26,121 nt of DNA from CAYSRM01 sp964475205 (GCA_964475205.1 CAYYVQ010000040.1:1-26121), one strand, 5' to 3'; positions 7,808 through 16,564 are shown, counted from the stretch's first letter. Notes: generated from the sequence alone by a model not told the origin. Program-made: numbers and translations.

Positions 7808-9561
7808 GACTGATCATCCGTGAGTACATCGCCATGCTCAAAGAGTCGCAAGAACTGGACTCTTTGTTGGTCACACTGCTTCTTGCCATGGGCATCGAGC
7901 CGTGGAGCCGGCCCCAGGTCGGCGTGCGACAGGACGGCGTTGACATCGCCGGGACGGGTATGGACCCCGAAGACGGCAAAGAAAAGGTTTTTTTGTTCGT
8001 CATAAAGCAAGGGGACATCGATCGTGCGTCCTGGTCAACAGGAAAACAGGCTGTACGTCCCACGCTGGAAGAGGTGCTGGACGTCTATATCCCTTACCGC
8101 ATCCCTTCGGAGTTTGCCAAGCTCCCAGTTCAAGTTGTTGTCTGCTGTGGCGGCATCATGCGCCAGGATGTCGAGTCGAACTGGGCAGGTTTTGCCAAGT
8201 CCAACAAGCGGCCCCAGCGCTCGTTTTCCTTCTGGGGGGCGGATCGCCTGACTTTGCTTCTAGAGAAGCACTTGCTCAATGAATTCATTTTTCCTGCTAG
8301 CTCACAGAAACTGCTTCGCAAAACGCTGGCGACTGTGGGTGAGCCTGACGTAAACACCGACCATTTTGCAGGGATGGTTGACGACGTTCTGGGCTGGATC
8401 AAACCGCGCAACACAAAAAAGGCCGTAAAGGCACTTAAGTCGATCAATCTGGCTTTGCGGATTCTGTTTCATTGGTGCTCAGAAGAAGACAACCTGAATC
8501 CGGCATACCTGGCCGCAGAACGAACGCTACTGGCTGAATGGGACTGGTTACGCAAGCACTCCCTCTGGCGGCGGACAAAGGTCATTTCTGAACTCCGTGA
8601 CCTGTACAACACTTATCTGAGTATCTCAGACGCCTACTTCGAGAAGCTGAGGCCTCAACTACTAATTCAGGATGGCCTTGGAAGGTACTCGTTCCCGAAC
8701 ACGCTCGATCTACACCTATGGGCATTTGACGTCATGGGCCGAGTCTCAATCCACGGCGTCAACCTTCTCTACATATACGCCGCGCAAAACGACAAACGCC
8801 TGCTGCCGGCCATCGAGAGAGTCGCAGATACCCTCTACCACTTCATTGAGAACAACCCGATCATCCGTTCACCAGCTTACGACGGGCACGCCATTGAGAT
8901 TGATCTTGCTCTCACGGTGCTTGCAGCCTTGCCACGCTACCACGACGTGGCTCGCGGATGGTTGAAAGAGATGATTGGCAAGATTTCCTTCGCATACAAG
9001 AGGGGCTGCCATTACCCGGTCAGTACGGATTCATATGATGACCTGCTGGATATGAATTTCCGGGTGTCAAAGGACAAAGAGGATCTCACTGCGCTCTCGA
9101 CATTGTTCCCGCTTATTGCGGAGTGGTGCCTGTTGCTTGACTACAGGGACGGTTACGAACACCTCATGAGTGAGCTCGCCAAGACGTTTCCTCACACCGA
9201 TCTTCAGCTCTGGTTCCCGGATGCCACGACCGACGACTGCCTTTACAAGGCCAATGCGGGCCAGCATAGTGGCGCCACCTACTGCTCGATGAAATACCCC
9301 GCCAACATGGACAACCTGCGCGCCGAGATCATAGCTCTGCAGAAAAAGGTGTTCGATGCCCGGAAACTCTCGTGCATGAAACAGGGCATGCCGGTGCTCG
9401 CTTTAGTCAGCAGTCGTCACTATAGGACACCCGTCATTCCGCTACTTTGGCAACAGCACATCCTCGCCAAAATAGATGATCCGGACACTGCGGGTTCTGC
9501 GACAACTCCTGATGTTACCGAAACACCGGCTGAACCGGATACAGGAGGAGTGCAAATATGA
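7804..9561 (+). CDS. Uncharacterised protein, possible PD-(D/E)XK-like N-terminus with helical C-terminus
   Basis: This 585-aa protein is not assigned to a named family. Residues 15-165 resemble a restriction-endonuclease-like fold: a helix (LDSLLVTLLLAMGIE), then RQDGVDIAG with candidate active-site Asp, a strand FLFVIKQGD with candidate Lys, a strand VQVVVCCGG, and FWGADRLTLLLEKHL near the end. The position normally Glu or Gln two residues before the Lys is Val, so the site is degenerate if the fold is right. Residues 180-540 are helical and include DLHLWAFDVMGRVSIHGVNLLYIYA and a Cys/His-containing region. The start follows GGAGGT at a good distance and overlaps the previous stop; its own stop overlaps the next start (ATGA). 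The nuclease idea is inference. Confidence 0.7.
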   Translation: MRLIIREYIAMLKESQELDSLLVTLLLAMGIEPWSRPQVGVRQDGVDIAGTGMDPEDGKEKVFLFVIKQGDIDRASWSTGKQAVRPTLEEVLDVYIPYRIPSEFAKLPVQVVVCCGGIMRQDVESNWAGFAKSNKRPQRSFSFWGADRLTLLLEKHLLNEFIFPASSQKLLRKTLATVGEPDVNTDHFAGMVDDVLGWIKPRNTKKAVKALKSINLALRILFHWCSEEDNLNPAYLAAERTLLAEWDWLRKHSLWRRTKVISELRDLYNTYLSISDAYFEKLRPQLLIQDGLGRYSFPNTLDLHLWAFDVMGRVSIHGVNLLYIYAAQNDKRLLPAIERVADTLYHFIENNPIIRSPAYDGHAIEIDLALTVLAALPRYHDVARGWLKEMIGKISFAYKRGCHYPVSTDSYDDLLDMNFRVSKDKEDLTALSTLFPLIAEWCLLLDYRDGYEHLMSELAKTFPHTDLQLWFPDATTDDCLYKANAGQHSGATYCSMKYPANMDNLRAEIIALQKKVFDARKLSCMKQGMPVLALVSSRHYRTPVIPLLWQQHILAKIDDPDTAGSATTPDVTETPAEPDTGGVQI

Positions 9562-10916
9562 AACTAATCAAAGGCGAACGTAATCGTTGTCCTCTGGAGC
9601 AGATAAATCAAAAGGCTCTGAACGAATGTGATGAGGTCTGGGCGGCTGTTGCATATGTGACCGATGATCAATCCCTTATAATTCCTTGTTATGAGAAAAA
9701 GATTCCGCTCAAACTATGGGCGCGTTATGACTATACAGTTCCCGTCAATGTGAGCATTCTAGAGTGGTTTCTCGGCAAATCTCCGCTGTCTGTCTGCAAA
9801 TTGATACAGGACATCTTTCACCCTAAAGTCATCTGGTGGCGACCTTACGGAGCATACATCGGTTCAGCAAATCTTACAAAATCTGCATGGGGTGGGAATT
9901 TCGAAGCTGGCCTGTTTCTCTCAGAGGATGAACTGGATGATCATGGAATAAAATCTGACCTGGAGAAGTTTTTTGAGGAAATTGACGATTCTGCTCATCT
10001 CTTATCGAGAGAACTTGTTGAAGAATTCAAAACCCTTCAGACTGATCCACACTTTGCACAAAAAGAACAGTTCAGAAGAGAATTTGACAAAAAGAGACAG
10101 CTGCCACGTTTAGATTCACTTTTATCCATAAAAACACGATCTAATGCGGGTCAGCGCAAGCAACAGGAATTCTTGCACGAATGGAATCAGACTCTGACAT
10201 ATATCAGAGACATAGCTGACAAACTTTCAGAATCTGGATGTCGCCCCAAATGGGTGCATGACGACGTGCCCAACGGTGTTCACGCTGATCAGTTTCTCCA
10301 TGCGTACTACTACAATAAAGTCATGGAGAAGCATACGGCGCGCCATCGTGTGTTTCACGAAGACAACAAGGGGCGATCGAAACAAGCGCTTGAAGATGCG
10401 GTCATGTGGTGGAGCGCTTTGCAGTCTGCTCCAAGTTCAGAAGACAAGATGATGCACGAGTACGCGCCTCTTATTTCCGGCAATTTGGCGGAAAGCCGAA
10501 TAGAACAACTCAACGAAGACGAGTTCGTTGAAGTCTTCTCGCATGTGCATGCTTTCCGCAATTATGCTGACCGCGCAAGCTATAAGACGCTGGGTTTGCA
10601 GCAGAAACTTCCTGGAATGACGAGCGAACAGCGAGGAGATTATTTGGCGCGGCGTTTATTCAGTGAATATAATGAGTCCGGCGAGAGCATTCTTGCGCTG
10701 TTGAAGTATTTGCTTTATGACGGTGAATCTACGGGCCTCCCTCAAAGGCTTTACGAGGTCTCTTTTAATTCTGATCGAGCGATCCGTTATGTCGGACTCA
10801 GCACTTTTGGCGAAGTAGTTGGGTGGGCTTTGCCTAAACACTTTCCGCCTCGGAATGGCCGCACAAGCAAAGCGTTGTATGCTCTTGGATATGATGTAAA
10901 GATTCACACGGAATAG
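9558..10916 (+). CDS. Phospholipase D-family nuclease-like protein
   Basis: The N-terminal 130 residues form a PLD-type domain: HPK (His88, Lys90), then IGSANLTKSAWGGNFEAGLFL (Gly102, Ser103, Asn105, Asn114, Glu116). This matches the HxK...GSxN...N.E signature of bacterial PLD-like nucleases, but the usual HKD aspartate is not obvious and only one motif is present, so the active form would be a dimer. The remaining 320 residues are helical and charged, with no recognised domain. Length is 452 aa. The start is preceded by GGAGGAG and overlaps the previous TGA. PLD-like proteins occur in several defence systems such as DISARM; this one shares no visible partner with it. Confidence 0.8.
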   Translation: MKLIKGERNRCPLEQINQKALNECDEVWAAVAYVTDDQSLIIPCYEKKIPLKLWARYDYTVPVNVSILEWFLGKSPLSVCKLIQDIFHPKVIWWRPYGAYIGSANLTKSAWGGNFEAGLFLSEDELDDHGIKSDLEKFFEEIDDSAHLLSRELVEEFKTLQTDPHFAQKEQFRREFDKKRQLPRLDSLLSIKTRSNAGQRKQQEFLHEWNQTLTYIRDIADKLSESGCRPKWVHDDVPNGVHADQFLHAYYYNKVMEKHTARHRVFHEDNKGRSKQALEDAVMWWSALQSAPSSEDKMMHEYAPLISGNLAESRIEQLNEDEFVEVFSHVHAFRNYADRASYKTLGLQQKLPGMTSEQRGDYLARRLFSEYNESGESILALLKYLLYDGESTGLPQRLYEVSFNSDRAIRYVGLSTFGEVVGWALPKHFPPRNGRTSKALYALGYDVKIHTE

Positions 10917-10924
10917 AGGTGCTT

Positions 10925-11644
10925 ATGGAAAAAACTATTAACATATACTGCGATGAAAGCAGACACCTGCCCCACGATGGGGAACCATGCATGGTGCTCG
11001 GTGCGCTGTGGTGTATTGCTGTGAAGGCGCGTGAGTATAACGCCGCAATTGCCCATCTGAAAGACAAGTACAATCTTTCTCCATATTTTGAGGTGAAGTG
11101 GACAAAGGTTTCGCGCGGCAAGCTGCCTTTCTACATTGAATTACTGGATTTGTTTTTTGCGAATCAAACGATTGGGTTTCGCGCATGGGTAATACCGGAC
11201 AAGTCCGTTCTCAGACATGAGGAGTTTGAGCAGACCCATGATGACTGGTACTACAAAATGTACTTCTATCTGCTCAGGAATCTTATCTGGCAAAATCGGA
11301 AGTACAACATTTACCTGGACATCAAGGACACAAGAAGTCGCGAAAAGCTGGCAAAACTTCATGAAATTCTGCAAAACGCGCATTACGATTTCTCACGCGA
11401 AGTGATCCAGAAGATGCAGCATGTTCATTCCCATGATATAGGGCTTATGCAACTGGCCGATCTGCTGATCGGCGCGCTGTCATATAGCGCGGCCGGGTTA
11501 ACGACCAGCGAAGCCAAATGCGCGATTGTTGAGCACATAAAGAAGCAGACGGGATGGTCTCTTACCCGGAACACCTTGCCAACAGTCAAGAAATTCAATC
11601 TGTGCTACTGGAGACCGGACAAAGGAGTGCTTGCAAATGCCTGA
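10925..11644 (+). CDS. DUF3800 domain protein
   Basis: The 239-aa protein has the DUF3800 pattern. It starts with INIYCDES (Asp10, Glu11), has a central NIYLDIKDTRSR (second acidic site) and ends with HDIGLMQLADLLIGAL (Gln176, Asp179). These acidic positions resemble an RNase H-like metal site, a relationship proposed for this family. DUF3800 genes are common in mobile and defence-rich regions, and the biochemical role is not settled. ATG 10925 is chosen because AGAGGTG precedes it; the ORF could extend to GTG 10919. It follows the PLD gene by 8 bases and overlaps the next gene by 8 bases, so translation is probably coupled. Confidence 0.82.
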   Translation: MEKTINIYCDESRHLPHDGEPCMVLGALWCIAVKAREYNAAIAHLKDKYNLSPYFEVKWTKVSRGKLPFYIELLDLFFANQTIGFRAWVIPDKSVLRHEEFEQTHDDWYYKMYFYLLRNLIWQNRKYNIYLDIKDTRSREKLAKLHEILQNAHYDFSREVIQKMQHVHSHDIGLMQLADLLIGALSYSAAGLTTSEAKCAIVEHIKKQTGWSLTRNTLPTVKKFNLCYWRPDKGVLANA

Positions 11645-12189
11645 CTGGTTGCCAGAAATGTTTTGTGTTGATCCGTGGGGACACAGCACCTATGACGAGT
11701 TGTATCGTGTGTTTTGCGCAGACATCAAAAACGCGCGACTTCAATATGCAGGGCAACGTGTTTGGTTCTTCCCGGACAAAGACGATGGGAAAGAAGTACT
11801 TTTCTGGCACCTGACAACGCGAGATCAACGCAAGACGGTTGTTCCTCGACGCAAACGCAAGTTCCAGAGAAAAGGCACATTGCGCAAAAAAAACAACGGA
11901 GCGACTTCCTGATAACCGACGCTGCGAGCGCTTGCCCTGGGTAAATCCATTGATACATCACCCGACAGATCCGAACGTGCTGGCCTGGGACTATCGAGAA
12001 GGTGACGGTACAGTCAAGACATACATCTGGATCAAGGAAGAGAATTTTGTCGTCATAATGAAGCGATATGACAAGGACATGTCGAGACGGTTGATCACCT
12101 CATTCTACGTAGACAAGAACGATACAAGACAGAAGTTTGAGAGAAAGTATGCAGGAAGACTTCAGTTAAAAAAAGAAGGGACGCTCTGA
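11637..12189 (+). pseudogene. Frameshifted small protein, RelE/barnase-like toxin candidate
   Basis: ATG 11637, after AAAGGAG, opens MPDWLPEMFCVDPWGHSTYDELYRVF...VWFFPDKDDGKEVLFWHLTTR and runs to a TGA at 11912. A second frame continues in register after an A8 run (11886-11893): ERLPDNRRCERLPWVNPLIHHP...VLAWDYREGDGTVKTYIWIKEENFVVIMKRYD...LITSFYVDKNDTRQKFERKYAGRL, stopping at 12189. Read with seven A, the two halves join as one protein of 183 aa. The C-terminal YIWIKEENFVVIMKRY...TSFYV...KFERKY recalls RelE/barnase-like RNase folds; this is weak recall, not proof. The gene is either broken, mis-sequenced at the homopolymer, or expressed by slippage on A8. It overlaps the DUF3800 gene by 8 bases. 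Confidence 0.65.
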
Positions 12190-12352
12190 CGGCGCCCCCA
12201 TCTCCTTCGGCTCTTACATCCGCAAGGGAATGGCCAATGAGTGATAATATAATCACATATACCGCGGGATTCGTCAATAAGGAACAAGAAAAAGAAAGGG
12301 TTTATATTTGGACCCCTTGAATGAGCCTGTTTTCAGGCATGAATGAGGAAGA
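12190..12352 (+). promoter_or_regulatory. Spacer before hsdR with a -10-containing palindrome
   Basis: No convincing gene is visible. The palindrome GTGATAATATAATCAC (12241-12256) encloses a perfect -10 box TATAAT (12248-12253), but no good -35 is seen. A small hairpin GCCTG-TTTT-CAGGC lies at 12325-12338. A 27-codon ORF (12237-12320, MSDNIITYTAG...) is present but unsupported. This may be where hsdR gets its own promoter and operator. Confidence 0.3.
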
Positions 12353-15300
12353 ATGGAAGATAAAGAACAATACGGAACAGCAGCTACGGAACTCCCGAGC
12401 TACCTGGAGAAAGTGCAGTCGCAGCTTCCGGCGCTTCAGCTTCTAATGCAGATGGGCTGGAAGTATCTGAGGCCGGAAGAATGCGTGAAATTGCGTGGCG
12501 GACGTTTGGGAAATACTATCCTTGAACCTGTGCTGGAGGAGCACATTCGCAAGCATTGCCAATACGAGTTCAAGGGACAATCCCGACCGTTTACCGAGAA
12601 CGCGATCCAGAATGCCGTGCAGGCGCTCAAGGGGTTCCGGGCTACGGGTGCAACTCACCAGAATGAGCAGGCCTATGACCTGCTCTGCCTTGGCACCAGC
12701 GTGCCGCAGACCATCGAAGGCGACACCAAGAGTTTTACGATAGACTATATTGACTGGAAGAATCCCGAGAATAATACGTATCACTGCACGGCGGAATTTT
12801 CCGTTGAACGGCTGGGCCACCAGAAACACTGCATATCTGACATTGTTCTATTTGTAAATGGCATTCCGCTGGTAGTTATTGAGTGTAAGCGTTCGGCGTA
12901 CACCCAGCAAAAGAAGAAACCTATCGATCTGGCTATCGAACAACTTACCGATTACCAGGCGAAGGACGGCATTCCACAGCTCTTTCTCTTTTCGCAACTG
13001 GTAATTGCGCTGGCACGAGACAAGGCGAAATACGGTACCACCGGCACAGCGAAGCAGTTCTGGACAGTCTGGAAGGAAGACGGTCTTGACGGCGATATTC
13101 GTGATTTACTGAATGAGGGGATTGCCGATACAGAGCTGGACAACCTGCTCTCTGGCCCATTTACTGATGCGCGTACGAAATTCAAGGAGGTCCTGGCGCA
13201 AGGGCGTGACGTGTATGAGCAGGACCGTCTACTGTACGCACTGTGCCGCCCAGAGCGTCTTCTCGATCTTGCGTACAAATTCGTGATCTTCGACAACGGC
13301 GTGAAGAAGATTGCGCGATATCAACAGTACTTCACCGTGCAGGATATTCTCACTCGTGTTCTTTCCACAGATCACGGCAAGCCGCGCAAGGGCGGAGTTG
13401 TATGGCACACACAGGGCAGCGGGAAGTCTCTCACAATGGTCATGCTGGCAAAGTCACTCGCTCTGCATCGGGACATCCTGAACCCGAAGGTGATCCTGGT
13501 CACCGATCGCATTGACCTGGATGACCAGATCTGCGGAACATTCCGCGCTTGCGGCCTCGACCCGGAACAGGCGAACACAGGCAAGCATCTTGTGGAACTA
13601 CTCACAGACGACCGCACTCATGTTGTCACAACTCTGATCCATAAGTTTAAGGCGGCAACATCAAGTCGTGCGTTAAAACAGGCGAGTCGTAATACGTTCG
13701 TGCTGGTGGATGAAGGTCATCGCAGCCAATACAGTGAGCAACATGCACGGATGCGCTTTGCTCTCAAAGGCGCATGTTTCATCGCGTTTACCGGAACGCC
13801 ACTTGCTAAGTCAGCCAAAAGGAACACTTTCGCTACGTTTGGCGATCTCTTCAAACCCGCCTATACCATTGCGCGTGCGGTAGAAGATAAGGCTGTCAAA
13901 CCGCTATTGTATGAAGCTCGGCACGTGCCGCAGCCTGTCGAACGCGAAGCCATAGATGGCTGGTTCGAGAAGGTCACGATGGGGCTTACCAAGGAACAGA
14001 AAGCGGATCTGAAGAAAAAGTTCTCAAGCGACAGGCAATTAAACAAGGCAACGCAGAAGGTGCGCATGATCGCATGGGACGTAAGCCTTCACTATGCTAT
14101 GACGTATCAGGGTACGGGGCTTAAGGGGCAACTGGTTACTCCTGACAAGCGAACCGCGCTACAGTACAAACAGTTTATTGACGAGTTCGGGCAGGTGACG
14201 GCAGAGATCCTCATCTCTGCCCCCACAGAACGTGAGGGCGAGGACAAGGGAAGCAGAGCCTCCAAAGAAGAGACAGCCTTCTGGCAGGAGATGATGGATC
14301 GCTACGGCTCAGAGAAAAAATACAACCAGCAACTCATCAATGCGTTCAAGCATGGCGAGCATCCCGAGATCATCATCGTTGTGGACAAGTTGCTTACCGG
14401 CTTTGACGCTCCCCGTAACACAGTGCTGTATCTGGCCAGAACGCTGAAAGAGCACACGCTATTGCAGGCAATAGCCCGCGTAAACCGGCTGTTCAAAGGC
14501 AAGGAATATGGGCTAATACTTGACTACAGCGGCGTTATCGAAGAACTGGATGAAGCCATCGATTTCTATTCCCAGCTTGCGGATTATGATAGGCAGGATC
14601 TTGAGGAAACCGTCACTTACATTGCCGACAAGGCGGCACAATTGCCACAACTGCACTCAGCGCTGTGGGAGCTTTTCGCGGAAGTGAAAGGCGCGACCGA
14701 TCCCGAGGCGTACGAGGTGCATCTCCGCGATGAGGATCTCCGCACGAAGTTCTACGATCGGTTCAGCCAGTTCGCCCGGACTCTGGCTCTTGCTCTCTCC
14801 TCCATGAGCTTTTTGGAGCAGACACCTGAGAAGACCATCCAGAAGTACAAGAGCGATCTGAAATTTTTCCAGAATCTGCGTGCAGCGGTTACACAGCGGT
14901 ATCAGGAGGTCATCGACTTCTCTGAGTACGAACCTCGAATTGCAAAGCTGATTGATACGCATGTCGGGGCGGAGGAGGTGGAACAGCTCTGCGCCCCCAT
15001 TAACTTGTTTGATGCAGCGGAGCGGCAGAAGGTGCTGGATGATCAAGGCAAAAGTGCAGAGGCAAAAGCGGATCTTATTGCTTCAGCGACTCGACACGCG
15101 ATTGAGCATGAAATGGCCAAGGATCCCTCATTCTATAGGAAGTTCTCTAAGCTGTTGGAGGATGTTATCGCCGCCATGCATGAGAAGCGGTTGGCTGCAT
15201 TGGACGCATTAGAAAAGCTGCGCGACATAGCAACCAAAGTGGCGACGCATACTGATGAGAACGTGCCGGGCGAATTGCAGAGCAATGACATGGCGCGCCG

Positions 15301-15571
15301 GTATTTCGGGTGCGTCCGTGAAAGTATAGCTGAGTACTCGGCGGGGGATCAGAAGCCAAGCAGCGATATTGCATTGCAGGTAGTTGAGAGGCTTTCGACG
15401 CACAAAATCCGTGACTGGCGGACAAACCAGGATGCCATAAACCGGATGCGCAGGGAAATCGACGACATCCTGTTCGAGGTCGCCGAAGAACACGGGATAG
15501 AGATTCCACTGGAAGAGCACGATGCCATTATTGACCGGTGCATTGAGGTCGCTATTGCCAATGAAGGTTGA
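12353..15571 (+). CDS. hsdR: Type I restriction endonuclease subunit HsdR
   Basis: HsdR is the ATP-dependent translocase and nuclease subunit that cuts unmodified DNA with HsdM and HsdS. Length is 1072 aa. The N-terminal nuclease domain carries IVLFVNGIPLVVIECKRS (Glu177, Lys179 of the PD-(D/E)XK site). The superfamily 2 helicase part has Walker A TQGSGKS (Lys358), DEGH (453-456), AFTGTPL, then LLTGFDAPRNTVLYLAR and LLQAIARVNR in the second RecA lobe. A helical C-terminal region for complex assembly follows. All catalytic motifs are intact. The start has GAGGAAG just upstream. It is separated from hsdM and hsdS by the accessory genes, which is unusual but not unique. Confidence 0.95.
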   Translation: MEDKEQYGTAATELPSYLEKVQSQLPALQLLMQMGWKYLRPEECVKLRGGRLGNTILEPVLEEHIRKHCQYEFKGQSRPFTENAIQNAVQALKGFRATGATHQNEQAYDLLCLGTSVPQTIEGDTKSFTIDYIDWKNPENNTYHCTAEFSVERLGHQKHCISDIVLFVNGIPLVVIECKRSAYTQQKKKPIDLAIEQLTDYQAKDGIPQLFLFSQLVIALARDKAKYGTTGTAKQFWTVWKEDGLDGDIRDLLNEGIADTELDNLLSGPFTDARTKFKEVLAQGRDVYEQDRLLYALCRPERLLDLAYKFVIFDNGVKKIARYQQYFTVQDILTRVLSTDHGKPRKGGVVWHTQGSGKSLTMVMLAKSLALHRDILNPKVILVTDRIDLDDQICGTFRACGLDPEQANTGKHLVELLTDDRTHVVTTLIHKFKAATSSRALKQASRNTFVLVDEGHRSQYSEQHARMRFALKGACFIAFTGTPLAKSAKRNTFATFGDLFKPAYTIARAVEDKAVKPLLYEARHVPQPVEREAIDGWFEKVTMGLTKEQKADLKKKFSSDRQLNKATQKVRMIAWDVSLHYAMTYQGTGLKGQLVTPDKRTALQYKQFIDEFGQVTAEILISAPTEREGEDKGSRASKEETAFWQEMMDRYGSEKKYNQQLINAFKHGEHPEIIIVVDKLLTGFDAPRNTVLYLARTLKEHTLLQAIARVNRLFKGKEYGLILDYSGVIEELDEAIDFYSQLADYDRQDLEETVTYIADKAAQLPQLHSALWELFAEVKGATDPEAYEVHLRDEDLRTKFYDRFSQFARTLALALSSMSFLEQTPEKTIQKYKSDLKFFQNLRAAVTQRYQEVIDFSEYEPRIAKLIDTHVGAEEVEQLCAPINLFDAAERQKVLDDQGKSAEAKADLIASATRHAIEHEMAKDPSFYRKFSKLLEDVIAAMHEKRLAALDALEKLRDIATKVATHTDENVPGELQSNDMARRYFGCVRESIAEYSAGDQKPSSDIALQVVERLSTHKIRDWRTNQDAINRMRREIDDILFEVAEEHGIEIPLEEHDAIIDRCIEVAIANEG

Positions 15572-15572
15572 A

Positions 15573-16283
15573 ATGACTAATCACACCGTCCAGTTTGACG
15601 GGCGGCTAATACCGTATAGCCTTACCCGAAAGGACCGAAGGAACCTGCGGGTAATAGTAAATCCTGACCTGAGCGTTATTGTCTATGCTCCGTGCCGCGC
15701 TAAGCTGAGAGAAATAGAGGCTGCTGTTAGCAAGAAAGCACGGTGGATTGCGAGAACGCTGGACAAGGTGGCGACTTACCATCCTTTACCTGCGCCGAAG
15801 CAGTACATCAGTGGCGAAACATTTGTTTACCTCGGCCGGCAATACCGCCTTAAGGTTGTCAACGGGGCACAGGGATCAGCGAAACTGATCGGCCGGCATC
15901 TGCGCGTGTATGTGGCTGATTGCCAAAGCCGGGAAAAGGTACGGAGGCTCGTTGAACAATGGTATCGGGAACACGCAAGCGTCACCTTCGATCGATATCT
16001 GGCGCAATGCTATGCAGTGGCATCTCGCCACGGGGCGACAGAGCCGACATTGTGCGTGAGGAAGATGAAAAGGCGATGGGGCAGTTGTTCTGAGTCCGGG
16101 CGCATTACTCTGAATGTCAGCCTCGTACAAGCGCCTGTCCACTGCATTGAATATGTAATCATGCACGAGCTGTGTCATCTGTGCCATCATAATCATAGTC
16201 CAGCCTTTTATGGTCTCTTGACTCGCTGCCTTCCGGATTGGCGTAGCCGCAAAGATGCATTAGACAGCTTCCGATTGGGGTGA
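15573..16283 (+). CDS. YgjP-like (DUF45, SprT/WLM-type) zinc metallopeptidase
   Basis: The 236-aa protein has the zinc site MHELCHLCHHNHSPAFY: HELCH (His198, Glu199, His202) and a third ligand in NHS (His208). MKRRWGSCSESGRITLNVSL upstream is the family hallmark. The N-terminal half is the YgjP beta-rich domain (VQFDGRLIPYSLTRKDRRNLRVIV). YgjP-like genes are frequently found next to hsdR, but their substrate there is not known to me. ATG 15573 follows AAGG; ATG 15561 is possible and would overlap hsdR. The terminal TGA forms part of a GTGA (16280-16283), exactly at the edge of the structured element downstream. Confidence 0.88.
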   Translation: MTNHTVQFDGRLIPYSLTRKDRRNLRVIVNPDLSVIVYAPCRAKLREIEAAVSKKARWIARTLDKVATYHPLPAPKQYISGETFVYLGRQYRLKVVNGAQGSAKLIGRHLRVYVADCQSREKVRRLVEQWYREHASVTFDRYLAQCYAVASRHGATEPTLCVRKMKRRWGSCSESGRITLNVSLVQAPVHCIEYVIMHELCHLCHHNHSPAFYGLLTRCLPDWRSRKDALDSFRLG

Positions 16284-16527
16284 AGGGGCTCTTCTTTCTC
16301 AAGCGGAGCGCCTGTCTGCGTGCAACGCACAGGCAGATGCCCGGCCCCAAAGCCGAGCTAGGGAGTGCCGAACGGAAGCCACAAGCAAACGGTCAATTCG
16401 TTGACGGGGGGCAATGAATTGAGCCGCCTCACTGCGGGCGGCAGTGCATAGGCGGCGACCGTTTTCTGTGGCTGGAGAGAGGAGAAAAGCGAACTCGGAG
16501 GCGCGGGGGGCGGAGTGCGGAGGGCTC
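16284..16527 (+). ncRNA. Highly structured RNA element, probable HEARO/omega-RNA-like, without iscB
   Basis: The sequence folds without effort. An outer stem pairs CTTCTTTCTC (16291-16300) with GAGAGAGGAG (16475-16484), all ten positions with two G-U. Inside is a hairpin GCCTG-TC-TGCGT / ACGCA-CAGGC (16310-16334). A three-way junction follows: closing stem AGCCACAAGCAAACGGTC (16377-16394) with GACCGTTTTCTGTGGCT (16457-16473), arm CAATTCGTTG/CAATGAATTG (16394-16421), and arm GCCGCC-CACTGC/GCAGTG-GGCGGC (16423-16456). It begins directly after GTGA; HEARO RNAs are known to insert after ATGA or GTGA and are the guide RNAs of IscB nucleases. GGGCTC occurs near both ends (16286-16291, 16522-16527). 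No IscB ORF is visible. Being a structured element is clear; the HEARO name is an inference. The 3' boundary is uncertain. Confidence 0.55.
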
Positions 16528-16534
16528 ATTCAAG

Positions 16535-16551
16535 GCTAAAAAGCTAAAAAG
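16535..16551 (+). repeat. Short tandem GCTAAAAA repeat
   Basis: GCTAAAAA is repeated twice in tandem between the structured element and the rrf2 promoter. It is an A-rich stretch upstream of the -35 and could act as an UP-like or bent segment; no further signal is seen. Confidence 0.35.
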
Positions 16552-16564
16552 TTGAATTCATTGC

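Noticed and set aside
12191..12320. Small ORFs before hsdR (GAPISFGSYIRKGMANE at the end of one frame; MSDNIITYTAG... of 27 codons)
   Set aside because: They are very short, with no ribosome-binding site or recognised family. The first lacks a start codon. They could be gene remnants, but nothing supports them as genes.
16284..16564. CRISPR array, integron attC site or group II intron end as explanations of the structured region
   Set aside because: There are no regularly spaced repeats, no attC core pairs and no intron domain V sequence. The three-way-junction RNA reading fits better.
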